Shown here: positions 17,861 to 28,616 of the stretch, one piece after another | Position numbering within the stretch: position 1 is the first letter of the stretch | Layout of the letters: every line of letters starts with the position of its first letter | NCBI GenBank assembly: GCA_017592775.1 | Contig: JAGFNJ010000011.1 | Span: forward strand, 1-64,000 | Direction of reading: 5' to 3' | Source: Candidatus Accumulibacter conexus | GTDB taxonomy: Bacteria > Pseudomonadota > Gammaproteobacteria > Burkholderiales > Rhodocyclaceae | Length of the DNA: 64,000 nt | Position numbers and translations under genes: made by a program | The notes under the pieces: model-generated | Databases searched by the model: none | What the model was told of the DNA's origin: nothing | Seen by the model: the letters and a program-made list of their open reading frames with translations, nothing else

Positions 17861-18625
17861 CTACTTCTTCAGGCGCTGCCTGGCCGTGGTGGCCGCGGCG
17901 CTGTCCGGATACTTCGCCACCACCGCCTCGAGCGTCGCTTTCGCCCCCTTGGCGTCCGCGAGTTCCTGCTGGCAAGTGGCGATGTTGAGCAAGGCTTCGG
18001 GCGCCCGCGAATTGGCCGGCCACTTGCTGGCGACGACGCGGTGGGCGTCGATCGCTTTCTTGCAGTCGCGCAGTGAGTACTGGGCGTTACCCAGCCAGTA
18101 GTAGGCGTTGGGGGTCAGGCTGCTGTCGGGGTGCGCGCGCGCAAAGGTCTCGAAGGCCGCTGCCGCCTCCTTCAGCTTGTTGGCGCGAAAGAGGTTCAAT
18201 GCCGCCTCGTACTCACGCGCTTCGGCGGCCGGGTCACTGGCCGCCTTTTTCGGCGGGTCGGCCGGCTGTTTGCCGTCGTCCGCTGCCGGTTTCGGGTCAC
18301 TGCCACCTGCTGGCATCGGTTCGAGCTTGCGCAGGCGTCCGTCGAGATCGACGTAGAAATCCTGCTGCCGCTTGCGGGCCGCATCAAGCTCGTAGGTGAG
18401 CGTTTCGACCTGACCACGCAGGCGGGAATTCTCGTCGCGCAGGGCCTGGATCTGGTTGGCCAGCTCGATCTGACCCTTGGCGACCGTATCGAGGCGTTCG
18501 CCGGTCTTGATCGTCAGATCCTTGATCTGCCGCCGCGCCTCATCATCGTCGAAGAGGCCCGCCTGCGCCGGCTGGGCAGCGAGCATCGCGGCGCACAGGC
18601 CAACACGGGTCAGAAGACGGGTCAT
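17861..18625 (-). CDS. cpoB: Cell-division coordinator CpoB (YbgF)
   Basis: 254 residues. ATG 18625 begins a signal peptide (MTRLLTRVGLCAAMLAAQPAQA, split at about residue 22), so it was preferred over GTG 18661. Next comes a trimerising coiled coil (about 30-85), a Pro/Lys/Ala linker and a C-terminal TPR domain (about 130-254) with YEAALNLFRANKLKEAAAAF and NAYYWLGNAQYSL. In the periplasm it coordinates PBP1B activity with Tol-driven outer-membrane constriction. It sits directly after pal as in other Gram-negatives. Confidence 0.92.
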   Translation of the reverse strand: MTRLLTRVGLCAAMLAAQPAQAGLFDDDEARRQIKDLTIKTGERLDTVAKGQIELANQIQALRDENSRLRGQVETLTYELDAARKRQQDFYVDLDGRLRKLEPMPAGGSDPKPAADDGKQPADPPKKAASDPAAEAREYEAALNLFRANKLKEAAAAFETFARAHPDSSLTPNAYYWLGNAQYSLRDCKKAIDAHRVVASKWPANSRAPEALLNIATCQQELADAKGAKATLEAVVAKYPDSAAATTARQRLKK

Positions 18626-18661
18626 GGCCGCCGCTGGCGAACGCAGCAACACGGCCGACAC

Positions 18662-19189
18662 CTAGAACTCGCCGCTGTACAGCATGTCACCGCGGCGGTT
18701 CTCGGCCCAGGCGGCTTCGCCCTGACCTTCGTTCTTGGGCTTTTCCTCACCGAGGCTGACCGCTTCGAGCTGGTCTTCCCGGGCGCCGAGCAGGGCCATC
18801 ATCTTCTTGATCGCGTCGGCGCGCTTCTGACCGAGGGCAAGGTTGTACTCGCGACTGCCGCGCTCGTCGGTATTTCCCTGGATCAGCATCCTGAACTGGC
18901 GATTCTCGGTGAGGAACTTGGCATGCGCCGTCACCAGATCCTTGTACTCCGCCTTCACTTCATAGCTGTCGTAATCAAAATAGACGCTGCGTTTGGAGAG
19001 AATGCTCTTCGGGTCGGTGAGGACTGCCGGCAACCTGCCGCCATCGACGCCGCCCGTGGTCACGGTGGCCACCGAGGGTCCGCCGGCGCGCGATTCGACC
19101 GGAGCGCCAGACTGATCGCCGCCCTCCGGCGTCGAACTGCAGGCAGCGATCAGAAGGGCCAGGGCGGCCGGGATGACGAGTCGTTTCAT
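18662..19189 (-). CDS. pal: Peptidoglycan-associated lipoprotein
   Basis: 175 residues. The signal peptide ends at a lipobox LIAAC with Cys17 as the lipidation site. The OmpA-like domain contains VYFDYDSYEVK, GNTDERGSREYNLALGQKRADAIKK, the conserved peptidoglycan-binding stretch, and ends in NRRGD. It anchors the outer membrane to murein and is pulled by TolB. Thirty-nine bases separate it from tolB. Confidence 0.96.
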   Translation of the reverse strand: MKRLVIPAALALLIAACSSTPEGGDQSGAPVESRAGGPSVATVTTGGVDGGRLPAVLTDPKSILSKRSVYFDYDSYEVKAEYKDLVTAHAKFLTENRQFRMLIQGNTDERGSREYNLALGQKRADAIKKMMALLGAREDQLEAVSLGEEKPKNEGQGEAAWAENRRGDMLYSGEF

Positions 19190-19228
19190 GAATTTCTCCT
19201 GCGCAATGTTCGATATCGGAATGCGTTG

Positions 19229-20521
19229 TCAGCGGTTGAAAGGGCCCCATGCCGGTTCGCGGACATCACCCGCGGGGATGGACAGGCGCTGCTTGATGCG
19301 ACCGTCGAGGGAGACCGCCGAGAGCACCCCGCGGCCACCCATCTCGGTGGCGATCAGGACCATGCGGCCATTCGGCGAGAAAGTCGGTGATTCATCCTTG
19401 TTCGAGTCGGTGAGCACCTGCACCTGACGACTCGCCAGGTCCATCACCGACAGCCGGAAGCCGCCATCGCGCCGGCTGATGAAAGCCATCGACTTGCCAT
19501 CGGGCGAAATGCGCGGGCTGACGTTGTAGGTGCCCTCGAAACTGACTCGCTGAACGTCTCCGCCGCCGATGTTCATGCGGTAGATCTGCGGACTGCCGCC
19601 GCGATCGGAGGTGAAATAGAGATGCTGGCCGTCGGGCGAGAAGTTCGGCTCGGTATTGATCGCCGTGTCGGTCGTCAGGCGTTGCGCGCCGGAGCCGTCG
19701 GCATTGACGAGGAAGATCTGCGAGCCACCATCCTTGCTCAGAACCACCGCCAGCCGGCGACTGTCGGGGGACCAGGCGGGTGCCGAATTCGAGCCCTTGA
19801 AGTTGGCGACGACGACCCGCTTGCCCGAAGCCAGCGAGTGAACGTAGACCACCGGCTTCTTGTTCTCGAAGGAAACGTACGCCAGGCGGCCGCCGTCGGG
19901 CGACCACGAAGGCGAGATGATCGGTTCCCGCGAGATCAGCGCCACCTGCGCATTCTGGCCGTCGGCATCGGCGATGTGCAACTCGTAGCGCGCCGCGCCG
20001 GCGCGGACGACGTAGGCGACGCGGGTGGAGAAGACACCCGGCTCGCCGGTCAGTTTCTCGTAGATGATGTCGGCGATGCGATGTCCGGCTGCCCGCAACA
20101 TCGTCTTCGAGGTCACGAAGGCCGAGCCACCGAGCGCCGCCTGCTTGTTGACGTCGTAGAGGCGAAAGCGCGCTTCCTGCCGACCATTGTCGCTCGCGCC
20201 GATGCTGCCGGCAGCCAGCGCATCGGCGCCGCGGCTCTTCCAGTCGCCGAATGCCGGACTCGTCGCCTCGGTCAAGGCGACGCCGCTGCTGTCGACCATC
20301 CGGAACAGGCCGCTTCGTTCCAGGTCGGCACGAATGACCGAAGTGACGATGCGCGACGAAGCCGCGTCGCCACCAAACTCGGCAATCGCCACCGGGATGC
20401 GGTTGGCGCCGGCGCCGGTGATCTCGACCGTCAATTGGCCATGCGCCGGTGTCAGCAGCAGGGCGAAGGCAGCGAGAGCCAACAGGCGGAGAAAACGCAG
20501 CTTGATTGCAAATCCAGACAT
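19229..20521 (-). CDS. tolB: Periplasmic Tol-Pal protein TolB
   Basis: 430 residues from ATG 20521, the usual family length; an ATG at 20533 is also possible. A signal peptide is followed by the mature N-terminus [17 protein letters not shown]. Residues about 30-165 form the alpha/beta domain, and the rest is a beta-propeller with repeated WSPDG/FSPDG blades. It connects Pal to TolA. A separate promoter probably lies upstream because an extra gene separates it from tolA. Confidence 0.96.
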   Translation of the reverse strand: MSGFAIKLRFLRLLALAAFALLLTPAHGQLTVEITGAGANRIPVAIAEFGGDAASSRIVTSVIRADLERSGLFRMVDSSGVALTEATSPAFGDWKSRGADALAAGSIGASDNGRQEARFRLYDVNKQAALGGSAFVTSKTMLRAAGHRIADIIYEKLTGEPGVFSTRVAYVVRAGAARYELHIADADGQNAQVALISREPIISPSWSPDGGRLAYVSFENKKPVVYVHSLASGKRVVVANFKGSNSAPAWSPDSRRLAVVLSKDGGSQIFLVNADGSGAQRLTTDTAINTEPNFSPDGQHLYFTSDRGGSPQIYRMNIGGGDVQRVSFEGTYNVSPRISPDGKSMAFISRRDGGFRLSVMDLASRQVQVLTDSNKDESPTFSPNGRMVLIATEMGGRGVLSAVSLDGRIKQRLSIPAGDVREPAWGPFNR

Positions 20522-20546
20522 GGCGCAGTCCATCACAGAAGGCGCG

Positions 20547-20589
20547 ATTATATCGTCTATGGATGCTCCTGATTTGTAACGATACGTTA
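20547..20589 (-). promoter_or_regulatory. Candidate tolB promoter with upstream palindrome
   Basis: On the minus strand a perfect -10 TATAAT (20547-20552) lies about 26 bases before the tolB ATG at 20521. No good -35 is present at 16-18 bases. Just upstream is a 13-base palindrome TAACG-ATA-CGTTA (20577-20589), placed where an activator or repressor could act. This would give tolB-pal-cpoB-queE its own transcript. Confidence 0.4.
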
Positions 20590-20615
20590 TCCTGCAGCAG
20601 GTCCGGCAGGCGGCT

Positions 20616-21563
20616 TCAGGGCCGGCGATCGCCGTGCTGGCGGTGCCCGGCTGCCCGCGAGCGCATGTAGGCGGCAAAGAAGCCGGCGTCGATGGCTCGC
20701 AGCCTGGCCCTTTCTTCGATCAGCGCGCGGCTGTAGCCGCCTGGCTCGATGGCGAGAATCCCCGTCAGCACGAGGAAGGCCAGCAACCCGGGAATGCCCT
20801 CGGCGGCCTGCCTGACCAGCGGCGAGGTCTCGCCGGCGAGCGCAGCGCCGAACTCGGGGTGGGCGAGCAGACACCAGGCAGGAAACCAGGTGGCGTCAGG
20901 CATCTCGACTTCCGCTTGGAAGCAGCGCCAATCGTCCTCGAGCTGCGGCGCAGCGAGTTCCCGTAGCAGCCCGGGGAAGCCGTCGGCGGCGAACCAGGCA
21001 AGCGAGAAGACCTGCCAGCGAGCTGACTGCAGGCCACCGACGCGGTAGCGGGCCAGTGCGCGCCAGCGCAGGATCACGGGATCGCGCCAACCGTCGGCGA
21101 TGCTGCTCGCCGCGGCCGCGGCCGCGGCTTCGGCTTCGGCTTCGGCTTCGGCATGGGCCTGTGCCCGCAGGTACAACGCGGCGGCGTGGGTCTGCGGTCG
21201 CGCGCGGTCGAATGGCTGGCGGGCAGCGGCGGCGGCCAGCTTTCTCCAGATCCGGTTGAGGAATCCCTGCGCCTCGCCGCCGAGAGCCCGGGAGGCAGGA
21301 GCCACCGTGGTATCGATCTCGCCGACCAACTGCTCGAGGCGGTCGCCGTCGAGGGGTGCGCAATCGGTGTCGCGGTCCCTCTCGAGGAAAGCCAGCAGGC
21401 TGTCGAACGCCGGCAGGTCGGCCCGCGCCGGAGCCTCGGCGCGCAGGGCTGCGAGCGCGTCCTGCGCGCGCCCGCAGTCGCCGTTGCGAAAGGCAGCGAC
21501 GACGTCGTTGGCCAACGTCACCTCGCGTGAATCGAGAAAGAGGTCAAGCTGGTGACTGGTCAC
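20616..21563 (-). CDS. Unrecognised protein inserted between tolA and tolB
   Basis: 315 residues from GTG 21563, which has AGGAGG four bases upstream. The N-terminus reads [24 protein letters not shown], followed by alpha-helical Ala/Leu/Arg-rich sequence that could be a TPR-like repeat solenoid ([13 protein letters not shown] near 28-40). An Ala-Glu dipeptide run with a poly-Ala tail sits near residue 140. Further on, [19 protein letters not shown] and FAAYMRSRA near the C-terminus look conserved. No signal peptide or membrane helix is seen, so it is probably cytoplasmic. It lies 44 bases after tolA on the same strand. I do not recognise the family. The canonical tol operon has no gene at this position. 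Confidence 0.65.
   Translation of the reverse strand: MTSHQLDLFLDSREVTLANDVVAAFRNGDCGRAQDALAALRAEAPARADLPAFDSLLAFLERDRDTDCAPLDGDRLEQLVGEIDTTVAPASRALGGEAQGFLNRIWRKLAAAAARQPFDRARPQTHAAALYLRAQAHAEAEAEAEAAAAAAASSIADGWRDPVILRWRALARYRVGGLQSARWQVFSLAWFAADGFPGLLRELAAPQLEDDWRCFQAEVEMPDATWFPAWCLLAHPEFGAALAGETSPLVRQAAEGIPGLLAFLVLTGILAIEPGGYSRALIEERARLRAIDAGFFAAYMRSRAAGHRQHGDRRP
21125..21148. repeat. Hexanucleotide microsatellite in the tolA-tolB inter-gene ORF
   Basis: Four perfect CGGCTT units on the plus strand, preceded by a GCGGCC-rich run, encode the Ala-Glu and Ala runs of the minus-strand protein. Slippage would change length in steps of two residues and keep the frame. Confidence 0.8.
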
Positions 21564-21607
21564 TTCGCCTCCTGGCTGCCTGGCGCACGAACGATACGCC
21601 CCCGCCT

Positions 21608-22582
21608 TCAGTCGTCGCGCGGCTTGTACGGGATGTCCACAACGCGCGCGAACCATTCGGATTTTGCAGGTTTCGGCAGTGGCGACGACTTGTGGATCGC
21701 GCGCTCGACTGCGGCGTCGAGCGCCGCATTGCCGCTCGAACGGCGCAACTTGACCTCGAGCACCTCACCGCTCGGCAGTTGGGTAACCTCGAACACGGCC
21801 TGCGGGTTGCCCTGGACTCCGGGCGGGAGCGTGATGTTGCCGCGAATCTTGACGCGGATCTTCTCCTTGTACTCATCCTGTCCACGCTTCGCTTCGGCTG
21901 CCGCCTGTTCCGCCTGCAACTGCCTGAGCTGCCGCGCCTCGGTGTCGGCTCGCGCGCGCTGCTCCTGCGCGGCTTTCTGCTGCTGCAACTGCTTCTGTTC
22001 CCGCTTCAGTTCCTCATCGAAGCTCGGGCGGCGGTCGGGCTCCTTTGGCTTTGGCTCCGGCTTTGGCTCCGCCTTCGGCTTCGCCTCCTCCTTGCGCGGC
22101 GGCTCCTTCGGTTTCGCTTCTTCCTTGCGCACCGGCTCGCGGGTCTTCGGCTCCTCCTTCCGCGGCGCTTCCTTGACCGGTTCCCTGGGCGGCTTCTTCT
22201 CCTCCTTCAACGGGATGTCCGGCTTGACTGGCGGCTTTGGCTCGGCTTTCGGTTCGGGTTTGGCGACTGCCCGCGGCGCTGGCTCAGGCTTCGCCTGCGG
22301 CCTGGGTTCCGGCTTCGGTTCGGGTCTGGGATCTGGTCTGGGTTCCACTTTCGGTGCCACGGGCCTGGGTTCCGCTGCGGGTTCGGGCTGGGCCGCGACC
22401 GGCGGCGCTGGTGCGGCGCGCCAGACCTCGACCTCGACCGCCGCTGGCGGCTTGCTCTTCCACTGCACACCGAGAAACAGCGCGCCGAGGAGCAACAGGT
22501 GAACGGTCGCGGAAAGGACGATCGACGGCCACTTCGCCGGCTCATCCGGCGGCATTGGCGGCAAGGTCTGAATCGCTTCCAC
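21608..22582 (-). CDS. tolA: Tol-Pal energy transducer TolA
   Basis: 324 residues. An N-terminal membrane helix at about 18-40 ([19 protein letters not shown]) contains the Ser-His seen in TolA/TonB anchors. A long Pro/Lys/Glu-rich then Lys/Glu/Ala/Gln-rich rod (about 50-235) spans the periplasm. The C-terminal domain contains [27 protein letters not shown] and [11 protein letters not shown], the TolB/Pal-contacting fold. It uses TolQR proton-motive energy. Starts 11 bases after tolR. Confidence 0.95.
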   Translation of the reverse strand: MEAIQTLPPMPPDEPAKWPSIVLSATVHLLLLGALFLGVQWKSKPPAAVEVEVWRAAPAPPVAAQPEPAAEPRPVAPKVEPRPDPRPEPKPEPRPQAKPEPAPRAVAKPEPKAEPKPPVKPDIPLKEEKKPPREPVKEAPRKEEPKTREPVRKEEAKPKEPPRKEEAKPKAEPKPEPKPKEPDRRPSFDEELKREQKQLQQQKAAQEQRARADTEARQLRQLQAEQAAAEAKRGQDEYKEKIRVKIRGNITLPPGVQGNPQAVFEVTQLPSGEVLEVKLRRSSGNAALDAAVERAIHKSSPLPKPAKSEWFARVVDIPYKPRDD

Positions 22583-22593
22583 AGATCAGCGAC

Positions 22594-22998
22594 TCACTTG
22601 TCGGAGGGCTGCACGAGGAGGCCGATGCGCTTGACCTGCTGCCGCTGCAGGTCGTCCATGACTTCAAGGACGGCCTGGTACCTGACGTTCTTGTCGCCGG
22701 CGATGAGCACCGCCTGCTCCGGGTTTCGGCGCTGCGCGCTGGCGATCTCCTGCACCAGCTCGCTGCGGCTCAGCGGCCGCTCGGTCCTGCCTGGCGCCAG
22801 CAATGCCAGCGTCCGGTCGGCGCGGACGATCACCTGCAGCGCTTCGGCCGGCGGCTGCGCAGCCTTGCCGACCGACGGCACGTCGATGCTGGCAGTGGTC
22901 ATCATCGGGGCCGTCACCATGAAGATGACCAGCAGCACCAGCATGACGTCAATGTAGGGGACGACGTTGATCTCGTTCTTCAGGCGACGCGAACGCAT
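22594..22998 (-). CDS. tolR: Tol-Pal proton-channel subunit TolR (ExbD family)
   Basis: 134 residues. One membrane helix at about 13-35 carries the essential Asp in [17 protein letters not shown], followed by a periplasmic domain ending in [13 protein letters not shown]. With TolQ it converts proton flow into TolA movement. Four bases separate it from tolQ. Confidence 0.95.
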   Translation of the reverse strand: MRSRRLKNEINVVPYIDVMLVLLVIFMVTAPMMTTASIDVPSVGKAAQPPAEALQVIVRADRTLALLAPGRTERPLSRSELVQEIASAQRRNPEQAVLIAGDKNVRYQAVLEVMDDLQRQQVKRIGLLVQPSDK

Positions 22999-23002
22999 GG
23001 CT

Positions 23003-23680
23003 CTACCTCATCTGCCGCTGCAGGATATTCGAGAACTCTTCCATGAACGACTCGAAGCGCGACGACAGGCGATCGATCTCGTGCGCAAAACGGTTGTACG
23101 CGACGACCGCCGGAATCGCGGCGAAGAGGCCGATGGCCGTCGCCACCAGCGCTTCGGCAATTCCCGGCGCCACTGCCGCCAGCGTCGCCTGGCCGACGTT
23201 CGACAGTCCGCGGAAGGAGTGCATGATTCCCCAGACGGTACCGAACAGGCCGACGTACGGACTGACCGAGCCGACCGAGGCGAGGAAGGCGAGATGCGAG
23301 TCGATGCTGTCCATCTCGCGCTGGTAGGTGGCACGCATTGCCCGCCGCGAACCGTCGATCACGTCCTTCGGGTCGAGGTTCTTCTGGCTGCGCAACTTGG
23401 TGAATTCACGAAAACCGGACTCGAAGATGCGCTCCATGCTGCCGGTGCTGTGGCGATCGTTGATCGCGCTTTGATAGAGACTGTTGAGATCGCCGCCGCT
23501 CCAGAAATCGCGCTCGAACTGTTCCGTCTGCGCCCGTGCCGCCTTGACCGTGAACCACTTGCGGAAAATGTAGTACCAGGACATGAACGAGACGCCGGCG
23601 AGCAGCAGCATCACGGCCTGCACGACGGCGCTGGCGTTGAGGATCAGGTGCAGGATCGACAGGTCTTGCGAGACATTCAT
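23003..23680 (-). CDS. tolQ: Tol-Pal motor subunit TolQ (ExbB family)
   Basis: 225 residues with three membrane helices (about 15-37, 130-155 and 165-190) and the MotA/ExbB signature SVGSVSPYVGLFGTVWGIMHSF and ALVATAIGLFAAIPAVVAYN. The ATG overlaps the ybgC stop by four bases, so translation is coupled. Confidence 0.95.
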   Translation of the reverse strand: MNVSQDLSILHLILNASAVVQAVMLLLAGVSFMSWYYIFRKWFTVKAARAQTEQFERDFWSGGDLNSLYQSAINDRHSTGSMERIFESGFREFTKLRSQKNLDPKDVIDGSRRAMRATYQREMDSIDSHLAFLASVGSVSPYVGLFGTVWGIMHSFRGLSNVGQATLAAVAPGIAEALVATAIGLFAAIPAVVAYNRFAHEIDRLSSRFESFMEEFSNILQRQMR

Positions 23681-24120
23681 TGCAGTGCTTCCAGTTTGTT
23701 GCGCAGGATTGCGGGGATCGACACGGTCTTCATCTGCGCCGCACTGACGCAGACGATGTGCACGGCGGCACGGATCAACTCCTGCCGTGACTCGTCGCCG
23801 TTTGCGCTGGCGTAGCCGATGTGCTGCCGAAAGAAGATCTGGGCGCGGCTGATGCGCTCCACTTCGAGGTCGACGATCAACTCGTCGTCCAGTCGTGCCG
23901 GCTTGAGATACTCGATCGTCAGCTTGCGGACGACGAAGGCGATGCCGGGATCACGCAGCAGATCGGTCTGGCGGTAGCCGATCGAGCGCAGCCATTCGGT
24001 GCGGCAGCGCTCCAGGTATTTCAGATAATTGGCGTAGTAGATTACCCCGCCGGCGTCGGTATCTTCGTAGTAGACGCGCACCCGACAGGTGAATGTTGTT
24101 GGTTTCTGCTCGTGGTTCAT
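23677..24120 (-). CDS. ybgC: Acyl-CoA thioesterase YbgC
   Basis: 147 residues from ATG 24120 (a GTG at 24129 in frame is possible). The hot-dog-fold active site YYEDTDAGGVIYYANYLKYLERCRTE (split at the conserved Asp) is intact. YbgC hydrolyses short-chain acyl-CoA or acyl-ACP and is normally the first gene of the tol-pal operon, as here. Confidence 0.94.
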   Translation of the reverse strand: MNHEQKPTTFTCRVRVYYEDTDAGGVIYYANYLKYLERCRTEWLRSIGYRQTDLLRDPGIAFVVRKLTIEYLKPARLDDELIVDLEVERISRAQIFFRQHIGYASANGDESRQELIRAAVHIVCVSAAQMKTVSIPAILRNKLEALQ

Positions 24121-24189
24121 GGCCGGCACGGATTCTAAGGCAGCACCCTGTGGGCAAATGTAAGTGATTGTGACCGCATCGGGGCGCGC

Positions 24190-25257
24190 TCAGGGTGCCT
24201 GCCAGAGTTCGCCCTGGGGTAGCTGCTCGCCAGGACTCGTCAGGCCGAGATGTCGATAGACCGCCGGCGTGGCGACGCGGCCGCGCGGCGTGCGTTGCAG
24301 GAAGCCCTGCTGGATCAGGAAGGGTTCGAGCACATCCTCGATCGTGTCACGCGCTTCGCCGATTGCCGCCGCCAGGTTGTCGACCCCCACCGGGCCGCCG
24401 GCGAACTTGTCGATGACTGCTGACAACAGCTTGCGGTCCATGACGTCGAGGCCGCCGTGGTCCACTTCGAGCATCAGCAGAGCCGCGTCCGCCACCTCGT
24501 GCGTGATGTGACCGGCAGCCCTGACCTCGGCAAAGTCGCGTACCCGCCGCAACAAGCGGTTGGCGATCCGTGGCGTGCCGCGTGAGCGGCGGGCGATTTC
24601 CAGCGCGCCGGCCGGGTCGGCGGGCACCTTGAGCAGTTGCGACGAGCGGCTGACGATCAGCTTCAGTTCGTCGGGGGTATAGAACTCGAGCCGGGCGACG
24701 ATGCCGAAGCGGTCGCGCAGCGGGTTGGTCAGCATGCCGGCGCGGGTGGTCGCACCGACGAGCGTGAATGGCGGCAGGTCGAGCTTGACGGAGCGCGCTG
24801 CCGGGCCCTCGCCGATCATGATGTCGATCTGGAAGTCTTCCAGTGCCGGATAGAGGATCTCCTCGACGACCGGCGACAGGCGGTGGATCTCGTCGATGAA
24901 AAGCACGTCGCGCGGTTCGAGGTTGGTCAGGATGGCCGCCAGGTCACCGGCACGTTCAAGTACCGGGCCTGAGGTCGAGCGCAGGTTGACACCCATCTCG
25001 GCGGCGATGATGTGTGCCAGCGTCGTCTTGCCGAGGCCCGGGGGGCCGAAGAGGAGGACGTGATCGAGCGTGTCGCTGCGCTTCCTCGCTGCTTCGATGA
25101 AGATCGTCAGTTGCTCGCGGATCTTCGCCTGGCCGACGTAGTCGGCCAGGCGTCTCGGTCGCAGCGCGCGCTCGATGGCGTCTTCCTGGGACGATGCCGA
25201 GGCAGCCGACACCACCCGGGCCAGCGGCGCCGCTGGGAAGTCGTCGGTCTCGATCAT
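24190..25257 (-). CDS. ruvB: Holliday-junction branch-migration helicase RuvB
   Basis: 355 residues from ATG 25257 with GAGGGA eight bases upstream. [12 protein letters not shown] opens the family core; Walker A is GPPGLGKTT, Walker [10 protein letters not shown], sensor GATTRAGML, and the winged helix ends with [13 protein letters not shown]. It drives branch migration with RuvA. Its ATG overlaps the stop of the upstream permease gene by four bases. Confidence 0.97.
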   Translation of the reverse strand: MIETDDFPAAPLARVVSAASASSQEDAIERALRPRRLADYVGQAKIREQLTIFIEAARKRSDTLDHVLLFGPPGLGKTTLAHIIAAEMGVNLRSTSGPVLERAGDLAAILTNLEPRDVLFIDEIHRLSPVVEEILYPALEDFQIDIMIGEGPAARSVKLDLPPFTLVGATTRAGMLTNPLRDRFGIVARLEFYTPDELKLIVSRSSQLLKVPADPAGALEIARRSRGTPRIANRLLRRVRDFAEVRAAGHITHEVADAALLMLEVDHGGLDVMDRKLLSAVIDKFAGGPVGVDNLAAAIGEARDTIEDVLEPFLIQQGFLQRTPRGRVATPAVYRHLGLTSPGEQLPQGELWQAP

Positions 25258-26333
25258 GGCGGCGATCCCTCGTCTGCCGTCGCCGATCGCGCATCGGCGT
25301 GCGCCAGCCATTCACGAATCAGGACCTGGCCAAGCGCCAGCAGGGTCGGACCGAGGAACAGTCCGATGAAGCCAAAGACCAGCACACCACCAAAGACACC
25401 GACGACGATCAGCAGCAACGGCAGGCTCGAGCTGCGCGAGATGAGGATGGGTTTGATGAAGTTGTCGACACCGCTGATCCCGAACATTCCCCACAATACC
25501 ATGAACACTGCCCAGCCGGTCTGCCCCTCGCTGTAGAGCCAGATGGCGGCGCCCATCCAGATCAGGGTGCCGCCGATCACCGGCACCATCGACAGGAAGA
25601 ACATGGCGACCGTCAGGATCAGGACACCGGGAACGCCGGCGATGAGGAAGCCGATCATCGCCACCACGGACTGCGCCGCGGCGGTGCCGACGATGCCGAC
25701 CATGACTCCGGTGACCGTCCCCTCGACCAGCGCCAGCATGCGTTCGCCGAGGTCGCCGGCAAGCGCCCGGCTGCCGACATGCAGCGCATCGGCGTAGAGG
25801 TGCGCATCGCGAAAGATGAAGAAGACGAAGAAGATGACCAACAGCAGTTGCAGCAAGCCCTGTGCCAGCAGGGCCGCGGTCGCCAGGGCAAGGTTGCGGG
25901 TCGGCTCGACGAACTGGTGCAGGAGATTGTTCATCTCCTCGCGGCTGGCGACCAACTTCTGCCAGTAGTCGGCGGCATCACGCCCGATGAGGGGCAGCGT
26001 GGCCAGCCAGCCGGGCGGCTCCACCGGCAGACCATCTTCCAGCAGTGGTTTGAGATAGCGAATGGCGAGCTCGATGCCGTCGGCAATAGAGCCGGAGAGC
26101 AGGGCTACCGGCGCGACGAGGAGCAGCAGCAGCAGGATCGAAACCAGCAACGCCGCCAGGTTGCTGCGTCCGCGACAGAGCGTCAGCAGGCGGTTGCGAA
26201 TCGGCCGTGTGACGACACAGATGACGATGGCGAACAGCAGGGTGCCGGTGAAGGGCAACAGGACGGCGATGCAGCCGGTCAGCAGCAAGGCGACGAGGGC
26301 GATCTGCAGAAGTTGCTTGTGGCTGGGATTCAT
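25254..26333 (-). CDS. AI-2E/PerM-family membrane permease
   Basis: 359 residues with about seven to eight membrane helices, a central soluble loop (about 105-150) and the family's C-terminal hydrophobic block, including [27 protein letters not shown] and [15 protein letters not shown]. Family members export or exchange ions and small molecules (TqsA, YdiK); the substrate here is unknown. It lies between ruvA and ruvB, coupled to ruvB through ATGA, which is unusual since ruvA and ruvB are normally adjacent. Confidence 0.88.
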   Translation of the reverse strand: MNPSHKQLLQIALVALLLTGCIAVLLPFTGTLLFAIVICVVTRPIRNRLLTLCRGRSNLAALLVSILLLLLLVAPVALLSGSIADGIELAIRYLKPLLEDGLPVEPPGWLATLPLIGRDAADYWQKLVASREEMNNLLHQFVEPTRNLALATAALLAQGLLQLLLVIFFVFFIFRDAHLYADALHVGSRALAGDLGERMLALVEGTVTGVMVGIVGTAAAQSVVAMIGFLIAGVPGVLILTVAMFFLSMVPVIGGTLIWMGAAIWLYSEGQTGWAVFMVLWGMFGISGVDNFIKPILISRSSSLPLLLIVVGVFGGVLVFGFIGLFLGPTLLALGQVLIREWLAHADARSATADEGSPP

Positions 26334-26340
26334 CGTCGAT

Positions 26341-26916
26341 TCAGACCCTTGACAGCAGCTTCAGCGCCTGCCGGATGCCATCCGAGGTCGTGATGCCGGG
26401 CGCCAACTGCTTCAATGCGGTCGCCGCTTCGCGCTCATTGTAGCCCAGCGCCAACAGCGCATTGAGGACGTCGCTGTTCGCGTCAGCCACAGTGGCCGTG
26501 CTCCCCGGCAGTGCGTCGGCAAGTTTTCCCTTCAGTTCGAGCAGGAGGCGCTCGGCGGTCTTGGTGCCGATGCCCGGGATCTTCGTCAGGCGGCCGACCT
26601 GCTGCTGCGCCACCACGGCCGCCAGTTCGCCCACCGACAGACCGGAGAGCACCGACAGCGCCAGGCGCGCGCCGACGCCCGAGATCTTCAGTAGCTGGCG
26701 AAACGCAAAGCGCTCGCCTTCGCTGGCAAAACCGTAGAGAAAATGCCCATCCTCGCGCACGACGAAGTGGGTCAGCAGGCTCAACTTGTCGCCGTTCGCC
26801 GGCAGGTTGTAGAAGGTGCTCATCGGCACGTCGAGTTCGTAGCCGACACCCTGCACGTCGAGCACCACCTGCGGCGGATTCTTTTCCAGCAAGATGCCGG
26901 TCAGCCGGCCGATCAT
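26341..26916 (-). CDS. ruvA: Holliday-junction binding protein RuvA
   Basis: 191 residues. [21 protein letters not shown] opens the OB-fold domain, helix-hairpin-helix motifs include [14 protein letters not shown] and [20 protein letters not shown], and a C-terminal RuvB-binding domain ends in ALKLLSRV. It tetramerises on four-way junctions. Thirteen bases separate it from ruvC. Confidence 0.96.
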   Translation of the reverse strand: MIGRLTGILLEKNPPQVVLDVQGVGYELDVPMSTFYNLPANGDKLSLLTHFVVREDGHFLYGFASEGERFAFRQLLKISGVGARLALSVLSGLSVGELAAVVAQQQVGRLTKIPGIGTKTAERLLLELKGKLADALPGSTATVADANSDVLNALLALGYNEREAATALKQLAPGITTSDGIRQALKLLSRV

Positions 26917-26929
26917 CGCGCGCTCCTCC

Positions 26930-27496
26930 TCATCTGTCGTTGGTCTTCCTGAGGATCAGGCGGCCGCCGCGCACGTGCAGACCGGCAGATGCCAGGTTTC
27001 CCAGTCCGTGCCCGCCGTGCGCGTGCGCGATGGCGCAGGCCAGGGCATCGGCAGCATCGGCACCGGGGTTTGCCGGCAAGGATAACAGGTGGCGCACCAT
27101 GTGTTGCACCTGCACCTTGTCCGCGTGGCCGTTGCCGACCACCGCCTGCTTCACCTGCAGCGCGGTGTACTCGGCGACATCCAGCCCGCTCGCGACGAGC
27201 GCGGTGATCGCTGCCCCGCGCGCCTGCCCGAGCAGCAGGGTGGATTGCGGGTTGACATTGACGAAGACGATCTCGGTTGCCGCCTCGTCGGGCCGATGTT
27301 TCGCCACCAGTTCGCGCAGTCCGGCATGGATCGTTCCCAGGCGGGCCGGCAGCGAATCTCCGACGTTGGTGCGGATGCAGCCGCTGGCGAGATAGCGCAG
27401 CCGGTTGCCGTCCCTTTCGATGACGCCGAAGCCGGTGACGCGCAACCCGGGATCAACGCCCAGGATCCGCAGCACTGGCGGGGCAGCCTGACTCAT
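26930..27496 (-). CDS. ruvC: Holliday-junction resolvase RuvC
   Basis: 188 residues from ATG 27496. Catalytic acids appear in [26 protein letters not shown] and the C-terminal [12 protein letters not shown]. It cuts junctions symmetrically within the RuvABC complex. Its ATG overlaps the stop of the DMT transporter gene. Confidence 0.96.
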   Translation of the reverse strand: MSQAAPPVLRILGVDPGLRVTGFGVIERDGNRLRYLASGCIRTNVGDSLPARLGTIHAGLRELVAKHRPDEAATEIVFVNVNPQSTLLLGQARGAAITALVASGLDVAEYTALQVKQAVVGNGHADKVQVQHMVRHLLSLPANPGADAADALACAIAHAHGGHGLGNLASAGLHVRGGRLILRKTNDR

Positions 27497-28356
27497 CGGG
27501 CCGGCACGCGTGCCAGATGGACGCCGGCGACGGCCAGCACCATGCCGCAAAGCGCCAGGCCGCCGAGGGTCTCGCCGAAAACCAGCCAGGCGATCAGGGC
27601 CGTACTCGGCGGCGTCAGGTAGAACAGACTGGCGACATTGACGGCACTACCACTGCGAATCAGAAGGTTGAGCAGGCTGATGGCACCAAAGGAAAGCACC
27701 AGAACCAGCCAGAGCAAGGCGAAAACGAACTCCGCCGTCCACTCGATGAGCATGCTTTCGGTCGACCAGGCGACGAGCGCGGTGCAGATCGCGGTTGGCA
27801 GAAACTGGATGACCGATCCGCTGCGCAGGTCGAAGTGGGGGCAAAAACGTTTCTGGTACAGAGTGCCGAGAGTGATTCCGAGCAGCGCCGTGATGGCTGG
27901 CAGCAGCATTCCGGCCAGCGGCAGGTCGCCGAGTTTGTTCGCCACGACCAGTGCCACCCCGGCCAGACCGAGAACCAGCCCCAGCCACTGCCGCGGCGAG
28001 ACCCGTTCGCCGAGCAGAAAGCCGGCGCCGGCAGCCGTCAGCAGCGGCTGCATGCCCACCACCAGTGCCGTGACACCAGCCGGCAGACCGTGCTTGATCG
28101 CCATGAAAACGCCACCGAGGTACAGCCCGTGCACCAGCAGGCCGGAGACGCCGATATGCAGCAGCTGGTGTCCGTCGCTCGGCCAGGAGGCGCCGGTCGC
28201 CAGTGCCAGAGCGGTCATCAGGGCGAGCACGAGCAGGTAGCGGACGAGCAGGAAAGTCAACGGTTCGGCGTAGGGCAGGCCGAACTTGGCACCGATGAAA
28301 CCGGTGCTCCAGAGGAAGACGAAGAGGAAAGGCAGCAACGAAGGTACGGGGCGCAT
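27493..28356 (-). CDS. EamA/DMT-superfamily transporter
   Basis: 287 residues from ATG 28356, with ten hydrophobic helices in two EamA repeats. The N-terminus ([31 protein letters not shown]) is typical of RhaT/EamA exporters. It probably moves a metabolite or amino acid, not predictable. It is the first gene of the ruvC-ruvA run through a 4-base overlap. Confidence 0.85.
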   Translation of the reverse strand: MRPVPSLLPFLFVFLWSTGFIGAKFGLPYAEPLTFLLVRYLLVLALMTALALATGASWPSDGHQLLHIGVSGLLVHGLYLGGVFMAIKHGLPAGVTALVVGMQPLLTAAGAGFLLGERVSPRQWLGLVLGLAGVALVVANKLGDLPLAGMLLPAITALLGITLGTLYQKRFCPHFDLRSGSVIQFLPTAICTALVAWSTESMLIEWTAEFVFALLWLVLVLSFGAISLLNLLIRSGSAVNVASLFYLTPPSTALIAWLVFGETLGGLALCGMVLAVAGVHLARVPAR

Positions 28357-28616
28357 GGCATGGTCTGGTGGCAGCTCGGCAGGAGGTGTGGCAATTATCG
28401 CCGCGGATGGTGGCAACGCAGCAGGGTGACAGCAGAGGCGCGGCTGCTGCTGGCCCGCGCGGCGATCAGCCGCGGCGCCGACCGTCGTGCCGTCGCGGTC
28501 GATGACGAAGACTCCCCGCCACGGCAGGCGCGAGGAAGCCCGGTTGCACCCGTTCCGTCATCGCGCACTGGCTGGCGGCGAACGGCTGTTGCCGCTGCCC
28601 GGCACGGAGCATGCAC

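Noticed and set aside
28357..28616. Small gene between the DMT transporter and the IclR regulator
   Set aside because: Only short, arginine-rich frames without ribosome binding sites are present.
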